Shown in pieces: positions 26,501 through 34,580 of a DNA stretch of 64,000 bases. Position numbers and translations under genes: made by a program. The notes beneath the pieces are model-generated. The model saw only the letters and a list, made by a program, of their open reading frames with translations. It did no database searches and was not told the origin of the DNA. Each line of letters starts with the position of its first letter. Within the stretch, counting starts at the first letter, position 1. The DNA comes from a virus, in the IMG/VR virus record IMGVR_UViG_3300046167_000554, positions 62,001 through 126,000 of that record. One strand, written 5' to 3'.

Positions 26501-29500
26501 CCGATGGAACATTTGAACTTTCAGATTGTGTTGACTTTAGACCAGTTGCTGGTATTGTTCACAATGATACTGATTTTGGAACTGCACCTATGAATGTTGC
26601 AAGTCCAACCGACTTATCAACTGCAATTCAGTTTGCACCATTCGGATATGAAACTGGAACAAGTTTCGATAGTTCTAGAACAGGTATTTCACAAACTAAT
26701 GCATCAACACCCGATACACCTATCAATGGTTCAACAGTTCAAGGTGATATCACTTTCTATGTTGGAAGAATTGATAAACTATTCTTACATCAATCAGGTA
26801 TATTCCAAATAGCAACAGGGATACCAGCTTTATCTCCAACCAAACCAAAGGTTATTGATAATGCAATTGAACTATTCGAATTACAAATACCACCTTACAC
26901 TGCAAAACTTGACAGTATAAGAGTAAGGTCACAAGACCATAGACGATATACCATGAAGGATATCGGTAAGATAAACAACAGGGTTACTAACCTTGAAAGA
27001 GTTACATCTCTTTCTTTATTAGAAAAAGATACACAAACAAAACAGATACTAGATGCAGATGGATTCGATAGATTCAAGTCAGGTTTCTTAGTTGATAACT
27101 TTAGAGGTCATAAGATTGGTGATGTAAATCATCCCGACTATAGAGTTGCTATTGACACTAAACTAGGTGTACTAAGACCACAATCTTATTCACAATTCTT
27201 TGACATGACACTGAATACTGCATCATCTCAAAACTTTACACAAACTGGTGATTTAATCACCTTACCATATAGTGAAGTTAGTTATGTTAATCAAAGTAAA
27301 GCATCAAGACATATTAATGTTAACCCATACCATGTGTTTGCATTTATTGGAACTGTAAAGTTAACACCCGAATCAGATATTTGGAATGATAGTGAAAGAT
27401 TACCTGAAGTTAAAATTAACAGAGAAGGTAACTTTGATGCAGTCATGTCAGAAAATGCTAATGCAATGGGAACAGTTTGGAACTCATGGCAAACCACATG
27501 GGCAGGAGAACCTTCAGTAGTTTCATCAGAGGTATCTGCAACTTCTAATGGTTCATGGAGTGGAGACCCATCACAAGGTGGTGAATGGGTAGCAGGACTT
27601 GAGATTACTAGAGAGATTACAGAGACACCTGAAATACAAACAAGAACAGGTGTAACTACAAGTGTTGTAGAAGATATTGTTGAAACAAGAAACGATAGAA
27701 TTGTAAGTGTTGCACTTATACCTTTCATTCGTTCAAGAACGATTGAGATTGATGCAACAAACTTGAAACCAAATTCAAACCATTACTTCTACTTCGATAA
27801 TATTGCAGTAGACAAATATGTTAGACCACATAGTGCAACATATTCACAAGACAGTGGTGTAACAACAACATCATATTGTAAAACAGATGGTAATGGTAGA
27901 CTTAGAGCATTCTTTACAATACCTAATAATGATACAGAAAGGTTCCCAACAGGACAAAGAGAGTTAAGAGTAACATCTTCTTTCTATAACCTAAGTAACC
28001 CTGCGTCTAATGGTAGTGGAATGTATCAAGCACAAGGATTATTGCAATCATCACAAACAGAGATTACTGCTACAAGAAATGGTAGAGTTATTCTTGACAG
28101 AGTTAGGGGTGAGAGAACAATTAATAGAAGAGGTGAAAGACTTGCAACATCAACATTTGATGAGAATGCACCACCAATACCAGTTGACCAAACACCACCA
28201 ATTCTTGACCCAATTGATGAGTTACCACCAGTACCACCTAGAGGGCCACAATTACCACCACCACCGCCACCGCCACCACCAATCGTGCCACCAATATTAC
28301 CACCAGTAATTGATAGACCAGTGCCGATAGAACTACCAATCATAATAGACGATAGGGGCCCTAATGTCAGAGACTTCGTGTTAGTACCTGATGGAAGGTT
28401 TGTGAGTTCAAGATTAGAAAGAGGTTGGGGTGACCCACTTGCACAATCATTCTTGGTTGAAGCAGCGGGTGGAATGATGATGTCATCAATAGACATATTC
28501 TTCCAATCAAAAGACGCTAACTTACCAGTATCAGTAGATATAAGAAACATGGTAAATGGATATCCTGGCCAGACAATATTACCATTCTCAACAGTGACTA
28601 AAAATCCTGAAGATGTTAATGTCTCAGAAGATGGTGCAACTGCAACAACATTTACATTTGACTCACCAGTTCTTCTAGAAGAAGATTGTGAATATTGTTT
28701 CGTAGTATACTCAAACTCAAATGAATATGAGTGTTTCATATCTAGAATGGGTGAAACAGACCTTGCAACAAGTCAAACAATTAGTGGACAACCATACGCA
28801 GGTTCGTTGTTTATGTCTCAGAATGCATCCACATGGACTGCAGAACAGACTGATGACCTCAAGTTTAACATGAAGATTGCTAAATTTGATACATCTAAAA
28901 CCCCTGTATTATACTTTGAAAATAATGACTTGTCAAGTGCAAAATTACAAGAGAGTCCAATAGAAACATTTAGTGGACAAACATATGTTAAGGTATACAA
29001 CTATATGCATGGTATGTACAACACTGCATCTAATGTAACACTTTCGGGTGTAACAGGAGATAAGACAGGTTGTGTTATGACTATAGGAACACCTAGTGTA
29101 ACAGGAACACCTAATAATGGAACCTTTACGGGTAAAGCATCAACAGGTGGAACAGGAACAGGATTGACATTCGATATAACTGTAGTTGACAATGCAATAA
29201 CAAGTTGTACAATTGCAACTACTGGAAGTGGATATACAGCTGCAGACTCAATCACTATTACAGATTTTGATGGTGCAACTACAGCTGATGCAACTGTAAC
29301 AGTAAGTACTGTTGAAGACACATTAGGTGGAATACCAGTTAATGCAATTAACAAAACATTTACTACAATTGCAAATATGGGTATCGACTCATTCACTGTA
29401 GTACCCGACTTGTCACCATATAACCTTAAAACAAGTTATGCATCTGATGACTCAACATTGGGTGGTGGTGCAAATGTAATGTCAACACGAAACTATTACT

Positions 29501-30252
29501 TTGATGCAATTCATACAATGATACCAAATGTTCAATTAAAGAACACTAATATCTTTGTTGCAGTTAAGACAACCCCTATGAATTCACCTGAAGGGTCAAT
29601 CAGTGGAACAGTATATTCTAGAAGAACAAGTTCAGAGTTTATAACACTGAATGATAACGTGTTCTTTGATTCACCAAGTATTATTGCATCTCCAATTAAT
29701 GAAGTAAGTGAAATGTCAAGTACTAAATCATTTGAATGTGCAGTACAATTACAATCATACAACCCTAATTTATCCCCAATTATTGATACAGGGTCTATTG
29801 GTGCAATTGCAATTGCAAACAGACTAAACAACATAGATACCAGTGCAGATGTACCTACAGGAACCACGTATGTGAGTTCTAACGAACCCGAAGGAGATAA
29901 CAATGCAATGGTGTACGTCACACGTAAGGTGAACCTTAAAACACCTGCTAGTTCAATTAGAGTAACAGCAGATGTCTTTAGACCACCTACAACAGATGTG
30001 AAGTTTATGTATAAGATTATTAAGAACGATGAAGACACACCATTAGATGATATCGGTTTCTCATACTTTAATACAGATGGTTCACCCGATATATCAACAG
30101 AAGCAGATGCAAGAAACTTTAAAGAATATGAATTCACTGCAGATGATTTGCCTGAGTTTAGTTCATTCATTATTAAAATCGTAGGACAAGGAGAAAGTAC
30201 ATCAGTAGTACCATTGGTATCTGCATTGAGATGTATTGCACTTGCAACGTAA
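23551..30252 (+). CDS. Giant tail/baseplate protein with DUF4815-type N-terminus and polyproline hinge
   Basis: 2233 residues, the largest protein in the window. The N-terminus NISPYYDDYSEDKNFHKVLY, then RAGRPIQARELTQSQSILQN and QIERFGDHMFEEGSIV (about 8-65), is the DUF4815 pattern of phage tail proteins. The central region has many beta repeats (VTGNESNATGIV, IVGQTSGATGTV). Residues about 1535-1595 form a proline-rich hinge with a run of nine prolines. The C-terminal third is beta-rich with FDSPVLLEEDCEYCFVVYSN. It probably projects from the baseplate as a rigid-hinge-rigid appendage, perhaps replacing gp10/gp11/gp12. Position supports this; function is inferred. Confidence 0.8.
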   Translation: MPEKTDLNISPYYDDYSEDKNFHKVLYRAGRPIQARELTQSQSILQNQIERFGDHMFEEGSIVQGAQTDVDMEMYYVKVKSANPNDSGTATSETYRTSFHGKLVIGQTSGVVAKVLSSSAETSTDKMTLFVKYMRQGTDSANSFKFTANEELRECQVDSGGTYSEVSNNNEFQVETTANAPCGIGSMSKISEGIIYLRGFFVKVDAQELILEKYSFKPSYRIGLTITESMVDSSSDTSLQDNSTGTSNENAAGADRLKVGLTLSKFTITETTDANFVELARVNQGVIEMKVNRPMYNAIENTLARRTFDANGDFIVTQFTQSMREHLDNTINRGFYPAKNGGDESQFVMQISPGKAYVRGYEIDKIGTTTVPFPKARTTKSLANTKTPIRLGNKLKVKNAHSFPEFGNESSGQSQSPFGVVKIYDAVVASVGTENASGHIGFARVRDIDHKSGTSSSGVFANSSIFNMYMFDIKMFTKLTGTASGTINVGDKVTGNESNATGIVAYKSNNDLYLHDVIGSFLTSGTEDLTFGNSTGSFANISAVRSYNIDRARSLFQAPKVGGSAQKFTADISLDADKVLSGTLNMTLNSPTVTGFGTRFSAELKEGDILVDGVGNERIIQSFNADFSEITLTDGAVATYSGNVTRRRAKLDDQDQTANIFAWPRNWVKTHDADFIKVRRQQTETISSSGAIQISQTDGAFEARNADNFSISVVDVTGATSPTLGNGDILNIEDYTSASPTENGDGQNISISGFGAANEDVILKVTYSILIADPDARSKDHRKGRVLKVSGDRSGSYTGVYGSAFADKEITLGVADVFKIHAIYEGTGGTTPLSPNATFANTVGTFANYETIVGQTSDARAVIIDFNAGATSYYYMISGVFTEDESIVGQTSGATGTVDSVSQGSPNIKNRYFFDNGQRDGYYDLGKISLKPGEPAPSNSIIIVFDYFEAGAGDFFDVGSYDESLYKEIPVYSPNKVDLGGLEPDGTFELSDCVDFRPVAGIVHNDTDFGTAPMNVASPTDLSTAIQFAPFGYETGTSFDSSRTGISQTNASTPDTPINGSTVQGDITFYVGRIDKLFLHQSGIFQIATGIPALSPTKPKVIDNAIELFELQIPPYTAKLDSIRVRSQDHRRYTMKDIGKINNRVTNLERVTSLSLLEKDTQTKQILDADGFDRFKSGFLVDNFRGHKIGDVNHPDYRVAIDTKLGVLRPQSYSQFFDMTLNTASSQNFTQTGDLITLPYSEVSYVNQSKASRHINVNPYHVFAFIGTVKLTPESDIWNDSERLPEVKINREGNFDAVMSENANAMGTVWNSWQTTWAGEPSVVSSEVSATSNGSWSGDPSQGGEWVAGLEITREITETPEIQTRTGVTTSVVEDIVETRNDRIVSVALIPFIRSRTIEIDATNLKPNSNHYFYFDNIAVDKYVRPHSATYSQDSGVTTTSYCKTDGNGRLRAFFTIPNNDTERFPTGQRELRVTSSFYNLSNPASNGSGMYQAQGLLQSSQTEITATRNGRVILDRVRGERTINRRGERLATSTFDENAPPIPVDQTPPILDPIDELPPVPPRGPQLPPPPPPPPPIVPPILPPVIDRPVPIELPIIIDDRGPNVRDFVLVPDGRFVSSRLERGWGDPLAQSFLVEAAGGMMMSSIDIFFQSKDANLPVSVDIRNMVNGYPGQTILPFSTVTKNPEDVNVSEDGATATTFTFDSPVLLEEDCEYCFVVYSNSNEYECFISRMGETDLATSQTISGQPYAGSLFMSQNASTWTAEQTDDLKFNMKIAKFDTSKTPVLYFENNDLSSAKLQESPIETFSGQTYVKVYNYMHGMYNTASNVTLSGVTGDKTGCVMTIGTPSVTGTPNNGTFTGKASTGGTGTGLTFDITVVDNAITSCTIATTGSGYTAADSITITDFDGATTADATVTVSTVEDTLGGIPVNAINKTFTTIANMGIDSFTVVPDLSPYNLKTSYASDDSTLGGGANVMSTRNYYFDAIHTMIPNVQLKNTNIFVAVKTTPMNSPEGSISGTVYSRRTSSEFITLNDNVFFDSPSIIASPINEVSEMSSTKSFECAVQLQSYNPNLSPIIDTGSIGAIAIANRLNNIDTSADVPTGTTYVSSNEPEGDNNAMVYVTRKVNLKTPASSIRVTADVFRPPTTDVKFMYKIIKNDEDTPLDDIGFSYFNTDGSPDISTEADARNFKEYEFTADDLPEFSSFIIKIVGQGESTSVVPLVSALRCIALAT

Positions 30253-30458
30253 TGGGAGTAAAGGTAGACGGACACTCAAAACTAGAACGAGATGAGAGTT
30301 CACACGCAATAGTTAATACTGATATGGAACAGTATAGACTTGCAAAGAAACGAAAAGAAGTATTTCATAATCAAAAAAATGAAATAAATACATTAAAGGA
30401 AGAAGTATCTGAAATAAAAGGACTTCTTCAGAATATTTTAGGAAAATTAAATGGCTAA
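30252..30458 (+). CDS. Small coiled-coil protein, conserved in T4-like marine phages
   Basis: 68 residues from ATG 30252, which overlaps the upstream stop (TAATG). It has GVKVDGHSKLERDESSHAIV, then NTDMEQYRLAKKRK, followed by a heptad region ending in SEIKGLLQNILGKLNG. I recall this short family (K-V-x-GH-x-x-L-x-RD, then A-I-x-NTD) between structural genes of related phages. It is probably a virion or chaperone component of unknown role. An upstream in-frame ATG at 30231 lies inside the previous gene and is less likely. The end overlaps the next gene by eight bases. Confidence 0.75.
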   Translation: MGVKVDGHSKLERDESSHAIVNTDMEQYRLAKKRKEVFHNQKNEINTLKEEVSEIKGLLQNILGKLNG

Positions 30459-31704
30459 GACTGTAGACACATTCAGTACTATTGAAGACTTCAGAGTCAG
30501 GTATAACGAACTTGCAACTGATGTCGGAGATAAGTCGGGACTAAGAACTCAACAAACGGGTACTATTATTGATGCTGTAAATTCTATAGAAGATAAATCA
30601 TTCTTCTTCCAAGAGTTTATTTACAATGTAACATCATCACAAACAGTATTCAATGGAGACGATGCATTTGATAATTCCTTACTTTTCAGAAGAGATAGAA
30701 TTCAAGTATTCCATATAGATGGTGGAGTAAGTAAACACTTACTAGAGGGTAATGACTACTCTATTGCATCACCTGATGGAAATCTTCATAAAGAAATTCA
30801 ATTAAACGTAGCTGCAGAAAGTGGAGATAAACTAGTTGTTTACTCATTCACTGGTTCTTACTTAGGAACTGTTTCAAGTGGAACAGGTGCAGTTGGATAC
30901 TTCTCAGAAACATCTGCAAACACAATCTATAATAACAATGATAGTGGAATAATTTTAAATGGAACTTCAGTAGGAAGAACTACAGCACTTGAATCAGGTT
31001 ATGAAATACAATTAGCAGGTGAAACATACGTAGAAGATAACGTAACACTTGCAACAAGTAAGACACTTACTGCACCTACTTTGACTACAGGTGGTGCATC
31101 TATTACAGGAACAACTGGAACAGGATTTACAAACATAACATCCACATTGTTTAGTGGTAATGTTAATGGTACAACTGCAACCTTATCGGGTACAGTTACT
31201 GGTGGTTCTTTAACAGATGGTACTTTAACTTCTACAGGTGGTACTATTACTGGTGCAGCTTCTATTACATCTACAAAATTCGTAGGTGATGTCTATAAGG
31301 ATGATGGAACCACAAAGATTTTAGAAAACTCAACGGGTGCATTGACTGGTACAGTATCTAGTTTATCAAACCATGATACCGATGACCTTTCAGAAGGTAC
31401 TGCAAAATTCTTTACTGATGCAAGAGCAAGAAGTGCAATTAGTGTTGGTGGAGATTTAACATATAATAGTAGTACAGGTGTGATTTCCTTTACTCAAACT
31501 GAAGGTGATATCACTGCAATTACTACAAATAGTAGTAGTGGTTTGTCAGGTGGAGTCACAGTAGGAGCAGCTTCTTTGTCTGTAAATACATCGAATGGTG
31601 TGAAAAAAGTAAGTAATAATGTAGTTTTAGATTATGAGACTGTAAGTTCTGCACCAAGTAGTGTTGGTTCAACTTCAACTGGTCACTTATGGTTTGTGAT
31701 ATGA
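30451..31704 (+). CDS. Tail fibre-like protein
   Basis: 417 residues. The N-terminal domain (1-60) has a helix-strand pattern FSTIEDFRVRYNELATDVG, followed by a beta domain with FNGDDAF, RRDRIQVFHIDGGVSKHLLE (60-130). From 150 on it is a Gly/Thr/Ser/Asn-rich beta shaft with TGTVSSLSNHDTDDLSEGTA and KFFTDARARSAISVGGDLTY, the repeat unit also present at 38487 and 38750. The C-terminus SAPSSVGSTSTGHLWFVI closes with an aromatic strand. It lies just before the Pro/Tyr repeat proteins and is probably the start of the fibre module. Confidence 0.8.
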   Translation: MAKTVDTFSTIEDFRVRYNELATDVGDKSGLRTQQTGTIIDAVNSIEDKSFFFQEFIYNVTSSQTVFNGDDAFDNSLLFRRDRIQVFHIDGGVSKHLLEGNDYSIASPDGNLHKEIQLNVAAESGDKLVVYSFTGSYLGTVSSGTGAVGYFSETSANTIYNNNDSGIILNGTSVGRTTALESGYEIQLAGETYVEDNVTLATSKTLTAPTLTTGGASITGTTGTGFTNITSTLFSGNVNGTTATLSGTVTGGSLTDGTLTSTGGTITGAASITSTKFVGDVYKDDGTTKILENSTGALTGTVSSLSNHDTDDLSEGTAKFFTDARARSAISVGGDLTYNSSTGVISFTQTEGDITAITTNSSSGLSGGVTVGAASLSVNTSNGVKKVSNNVVLDYETVSSAPSSVGSTSTGHLWFVI

Positions 31705-31705
31705 T

Positions 31706-33013
31706 ATGTCAGACGAAATATATTTAAATACTGGTACAACGATACAACAGCCCTATCAAGCGCAAGGGCCTGCTAACGCACAACAACCCGTTATTGCACA
31801 ACAGGTTAGAAACTATACTGCTAATGCAAGACAACCTAGTGAGTATCAGACTCGTACACCATTTACATATAGAAATCCAAGTAATGCACGTCAACCTAGT
31901 ATAAGGAATACACAAAGTCCCTTTACATATGCAAGACAAGGTCAATCACCATTTACGTATAACTTTAGGTCACCTAGTACATATACAAGACAGGGTCAAA
32001 CACCATTTACATACAGTCATAGACAACCTATAACATATGCAAGACAGGGTCAAACACCATTTACGTATGATTATCAGTCACCTTCAACATATAGAACCCC
32101 TGTAAATCAACAAGAACCTAATATAAGGAGTAAACAATCTCCTTTTACATATGGTCATCCAGCAGCTGCCCAATCACCTTTTACATATAACTATAGAAGT
32201 CCGTTTACGTATCAAAGAACTGGTCAGTCACCATTTACATATCAAGCAACTGGGACAACACCAGTGATATACAGTTACCAACAACCTTTTCCGTATATTG
32301 CAAATGGACAGCAACCAAACATAAGGAATGCACAACAACCATATCCATATAGTACTACACAAGCATCTTCCCATCAGCAACCAAATTTAGCAAGTGGAAG
32401 ACAACCTTACATATATGCAGCGTACACTTATCACAATACTGGTTCTACAGGAACTACTGCCCCAGTATATCAAATAGATGTTAGTTCACAAGACCAAAAT
32501 GATGCGAATGCTTATATTTGGGTTAAAACTGTAGGAAGTAATTTAGAAGTATATGTATCTGCAAACTTCGACAATTATGCTGACTTTACATCAACAAGTG
32601 GTGGCAGTGGGACTATAAGTACTAACACTAATTATAAAGTTGCAACATTGGTAGATGGAGCTGGGTATAAAGTAAGATATACAGCAGGTAGTTACTATAA
32701 TATAACACAAGAGGGTGGTGAACCTACAGTAATAGGATTAGTACTAGCAAGTAATGTTCCAAACTCAACCAGTACAACTGGTGGTGTTACTATAGGAACA
32801 AACTCACTTTGGGGGTCAGGTAGTGTTCATTATGTACGTTCTAGAGTTCGTGCTTTGCCAGATGAAGGATTTGAAGGAATCGGAAGTGCTGGTGCGTCTG
32901 TAGATATAAATCTATTCTTTGATAAAACAGGAGCTACAACTATCTCATACCCAATTTCAATGATGTGTGAAACAGATTTCCCTGAAGAGGAAGAAGAGGA
33001 AGAAGGAGTATAA
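31706..33013 (+). CDS. Pro/Tyr/Arg-rich repeat fibre protein A, with globular C-terminal domain
   Basis: 435 residues. Residues about 15-230 are built of 8- and 10-residue units such as RQGQTPFTY, NYRSPFTY, NARQPSIR and QQPYPY, rich in Pro, Tyr, Phe, Thr, Gln and Arg, with no Cys. The alternation 8+10 gives an 18-residue period. Residues about 245-405 form a non-repetitive domain (VYQIDVSSQDQNDANAYIWV and onwards), and the end is an acidic run (FPEEEEEEEGV). No known fold recognised. It is presumably a fibre shaft or adhesive with a terminal receptor- or particle-binding domain, translated with its neighbour at 33017. Confidence 0.8.
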   Translation: MSDEIYLNTGTTIQQPYQAQGPANAQQPVIAQQVRNYTANARQPSEYQTRTPFTYRNPSNARQPSIRNTQSPFTYARQGQSPFTYNFRSPSTYTRQGQTPFTYSHRQPITYARQGQTPFTYDYQSPSTYRTPVNQQEPNIRSKQSPFTYGHPAAAQSPFTYNYRSPFTYQRTGQSPFTYQATGTTPVIYSYQQPFPYIANGQQPNIRNAQQPYPYSTTQASSHQQPNLASGRQPYIYAAYTYHNTGSTGTTAPVYQIDVSSQDQNDANAYIWVKTVGSNLEVYVSANFDNYADFTSTSGGSGTISTNTNYKVATLVDGAGYKVRYTAGSYYNITQEGGEPTVIGLVLASNVPNSTSTTGGVTIGTNSLWGSGSVHYVRSRVRALPDEGFEGIGSAGASVDINLFFDKTGATTISYPISMMCETDFPEEEEEEEGV

Positions 33014-33016
33014 ACC

Positions 33017-33838
33017 ATGCCTACAGGACAACAGCCATATATATACCAACACCAAATCGTGTTCCAACAGGTAACTATTACTGAGCTTCAAGGACAGTCT
33101 CCTTTTACTTATCAACATCAGTCTCCTTTTACTTATCAAAATTCAGGAAGAAATCCTATTGCTAATGTATCTGCACAACAACCTTTTCCGTATATTGCAA
33201 ATGGACAGCAACCTTATCCATATATTGCAAATGGACAAGAACCAAACATAAGGAATGCACAACAACAGTTCTTTTATCAAGACCAAAGGAATGCAAGACA
33301 ACCTATTATCTATCAACATAGGTCTCCACTTACATATAGAAATCCTGTTAATGCACAAAATCCTATAAGTGGAGTTAATGCACAACAACCTTACCCTTAC
33401 ATTGCAAATGGTCAAAGTCCATATATTGCAGATGCACAACAACCATATCCGTATACTGCAAATGCACAAAATCCAAGTATCGAATCTGCACAACAACCTT
33501 ATCCATATATTGCAAATGCAAGAAACCCTAGTACATATCAACATAGGTCTCCACTTACGTATAGGAATCCTGTATCGGGTCAACAACCTCATATTGTAAA
33601 TAAACAATCACCATTTTTCTATACAGGTTCTTACCAAGTAGCGTATGCATATAGAAGTCCATTCATTGCACAAGTGCAACAACCCTCAACTAGACCTGTA
33701 GGCCCAGTTGCAAAAGTAAAAGGAATATACCGAAATAATAACGGAACTGTAGAGAAAGTAAACCAAGTATATGTAAATGATGGTGGTTCTTTAGAAAAAA
33801 TTCATCAATCTGTACCTACTGCTCAGTTTCAGAAATAA
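33017..33838 (+). CDS. Pro/Tyr/Arg-rich repeat fibre protein B
   Basis: 273 residues, three bases after protein A. Residues about 20-215 carry the same repeats: QQPYPYIANGQ, QSPFTYQHQ, HRSPLTYRNPVNAQNP, NAQNPSIESAQQPYPYIANA. The C-terminal 50 residues contain two copies of a short beta unit (VKGIYRNNNGTVEKVNQVY, then VNDGGSLEKIHQS), similar to the W/G beta units of phage fibre tips and to the N-terminus of protein C. It shares repeats with A, C and D. No homologue recognised. Confidence 0.8.
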   Translation: MPTGQQPYIYQHQIVFQQVTITELQGQSPFTYQHQSPFTYQNSGRNPIANVSAQQPFPYIANGQQPYPYIANGQEPNIRNAQQQFFYQDQRNARQPIIYQHRSPLTYRNPVNAQNPISGVNAQQPYPYIANGQSPYIADAQQPYPYTANAQNPSIESAQQPYPYIANARNPSTYQHRSPLTYRNPVSGQQPHIVNKQSPFFYTGSYQVAYAYRSPFIAQVQQPSTRPVGPVAKVKGIYRNNNGTVEKVNQVYVNDGGSLEKIHQSVPTAQFQK

Positions 33839-33843
33839 TTCTG

Positions 33844-33851
33844 TATAAATA
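33844..33851 (+). promoter_or_regulatory. T4-type late promoter TATAAATA, five bases before ATG
   Basis: TATAAATA, then GTTAT, then ATG at 33857: the recurring five-base spacing that predicts a leaderless transcript. Confidence 0.75.
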
Positions 33852-33856
33852 GTTAT

Positions 33857-34189
33857 ATGGCTATACTTGCAAACTTATTCATCGACCAAGGCACCGACTT
33901 TTCTATTACTGTAGATGTAACAGATAGTAATGGTGAAATTTTAAATATGTCAGGATATTCTTCTGCTGGTCAAATTAGAAAGACTTATGAGTCTTCAACA
34001 GTAAGTGCAACATTCACCACTTCTATATCTGCAGCTGCTGGTCAAGTTACCTTATCTTTAAATGATACAGTAACATCAGCATTAGGTGCTGGAAGATATG
34101 TTTATGACCTAAACGTCACATCAAGTGGTGGAGTTACAACAAGAGTAGTTGAAGGACAAGCAATTGTAACGCCAGGTGTAACGAGGTAA
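33857..34189 (+). CDS. Small Ig-like/beta-sandwich baseplate or fibre-adaptor protein
   Basis: 110 residues. ANLFIDQGTDFSITVDVTDS, then GEILNMSGYSSAGQIRK, FTTSISAAAGQVTLSLND and GAGRYVYDLNVTSSGGVTTR form the conserved strand pattern of a small BppU-N/Ig-like family common in marine T4-like phages (the family starts with an I-x-QG-(T/A)-x-F block). It likely forms an adaptor between baseplate and fibre. It is four bases before the next gene. Confidence 0.75.
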   Translation: MAILANLFIDQGTDFSITVDVTDSNGEILNMSGYSSAGQIRKTYESSTVSATFTTSISAAAGQVTLSLNDTVTSALGAGRYVYDLNVTSSGGVTTRVVEGQAIVTPGVTR

Positions 34190-34192
34190 ATC

Positions 34193-34432
34193 ATGGCAAT
34201 AAAAGGAACATTAAGTAGAGTAGCAACCATAGGTGGTAGAGTCGCAGGTGCAACCAATGTCCGTGCAAAACAAGTAGCAATCGGAACTGGTGCTGGTGCA
34301 GACCTTTCTGCAAAATCAATCAACGACCTTGCAGACGTAACTGCATCTGAAACAGATGACGGACTCTTATCATATGATGCAACATCAGATAAATGGACTA
34401 CGACTACAGTTTTAGATGGTGGAACATTCTAA
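34193..34432 (+). CDS. Small fibre accessory protein ending in DGGTF
   Basis: 79 residues. The basic N-terminal segment (KGTLSRVATIGGRVAGATNV) is followed by a strand region SINDLADVTASETDDGLLSY, then DATSDKWTTTTVLDGGTF. The last part is the phage 'L-x-D-V-x-x-x-x-x-x-(D)-G-x-x-L-x-Y-x-x-x-x-x-x-W' fibre repeat. The end GGTF is shared with the protein at 34581, and GGSF with that at 38487. Confidence 0.7.
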   Translation: MAIKGTLSRVATIGGRVAGATNVRAKQVAIGTGAGADLSAKSINDLADVTASETDDGLLSYDATSDKWTTTTVLDGGTF

Positions 34433-34580
34433 AACACTAAATAACTATACAAATCAAGGATACCAACCAGTGAAGGTATCGACCCTCATAGTGAGAGGAT
34501 AGAATTTTATATATTATGTAATCACGACCTCGACAGTGACAGGTCATTTAAAATAACTCAATTTTTATAGGAAAATAAAA
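34433..34580 (+). promoter_or_regulatory. Structured leader with three hairpins and a variant late box
   Basis: CTAAATA at 34437-34443 resembles a variant late promoter. Downstream are GATACC/GGTATC (34459-34464 with 34475-34480), CTCA/TGAG (34485-34488 with 34492-34495) and GACCT/AGGTC (34526-34530 with 34541-34545), then TTTTTATAGGA before the ATG at 34581. No open frame fits. It may control expression or stability of the large fibre message. Confidence 0.4.

Noticed and set aside
28026-28739. A long antisense frame opposite the polyproline region
   Set aside because: It arises from the Pro codons read backwards as Gly; no start context or motifs.
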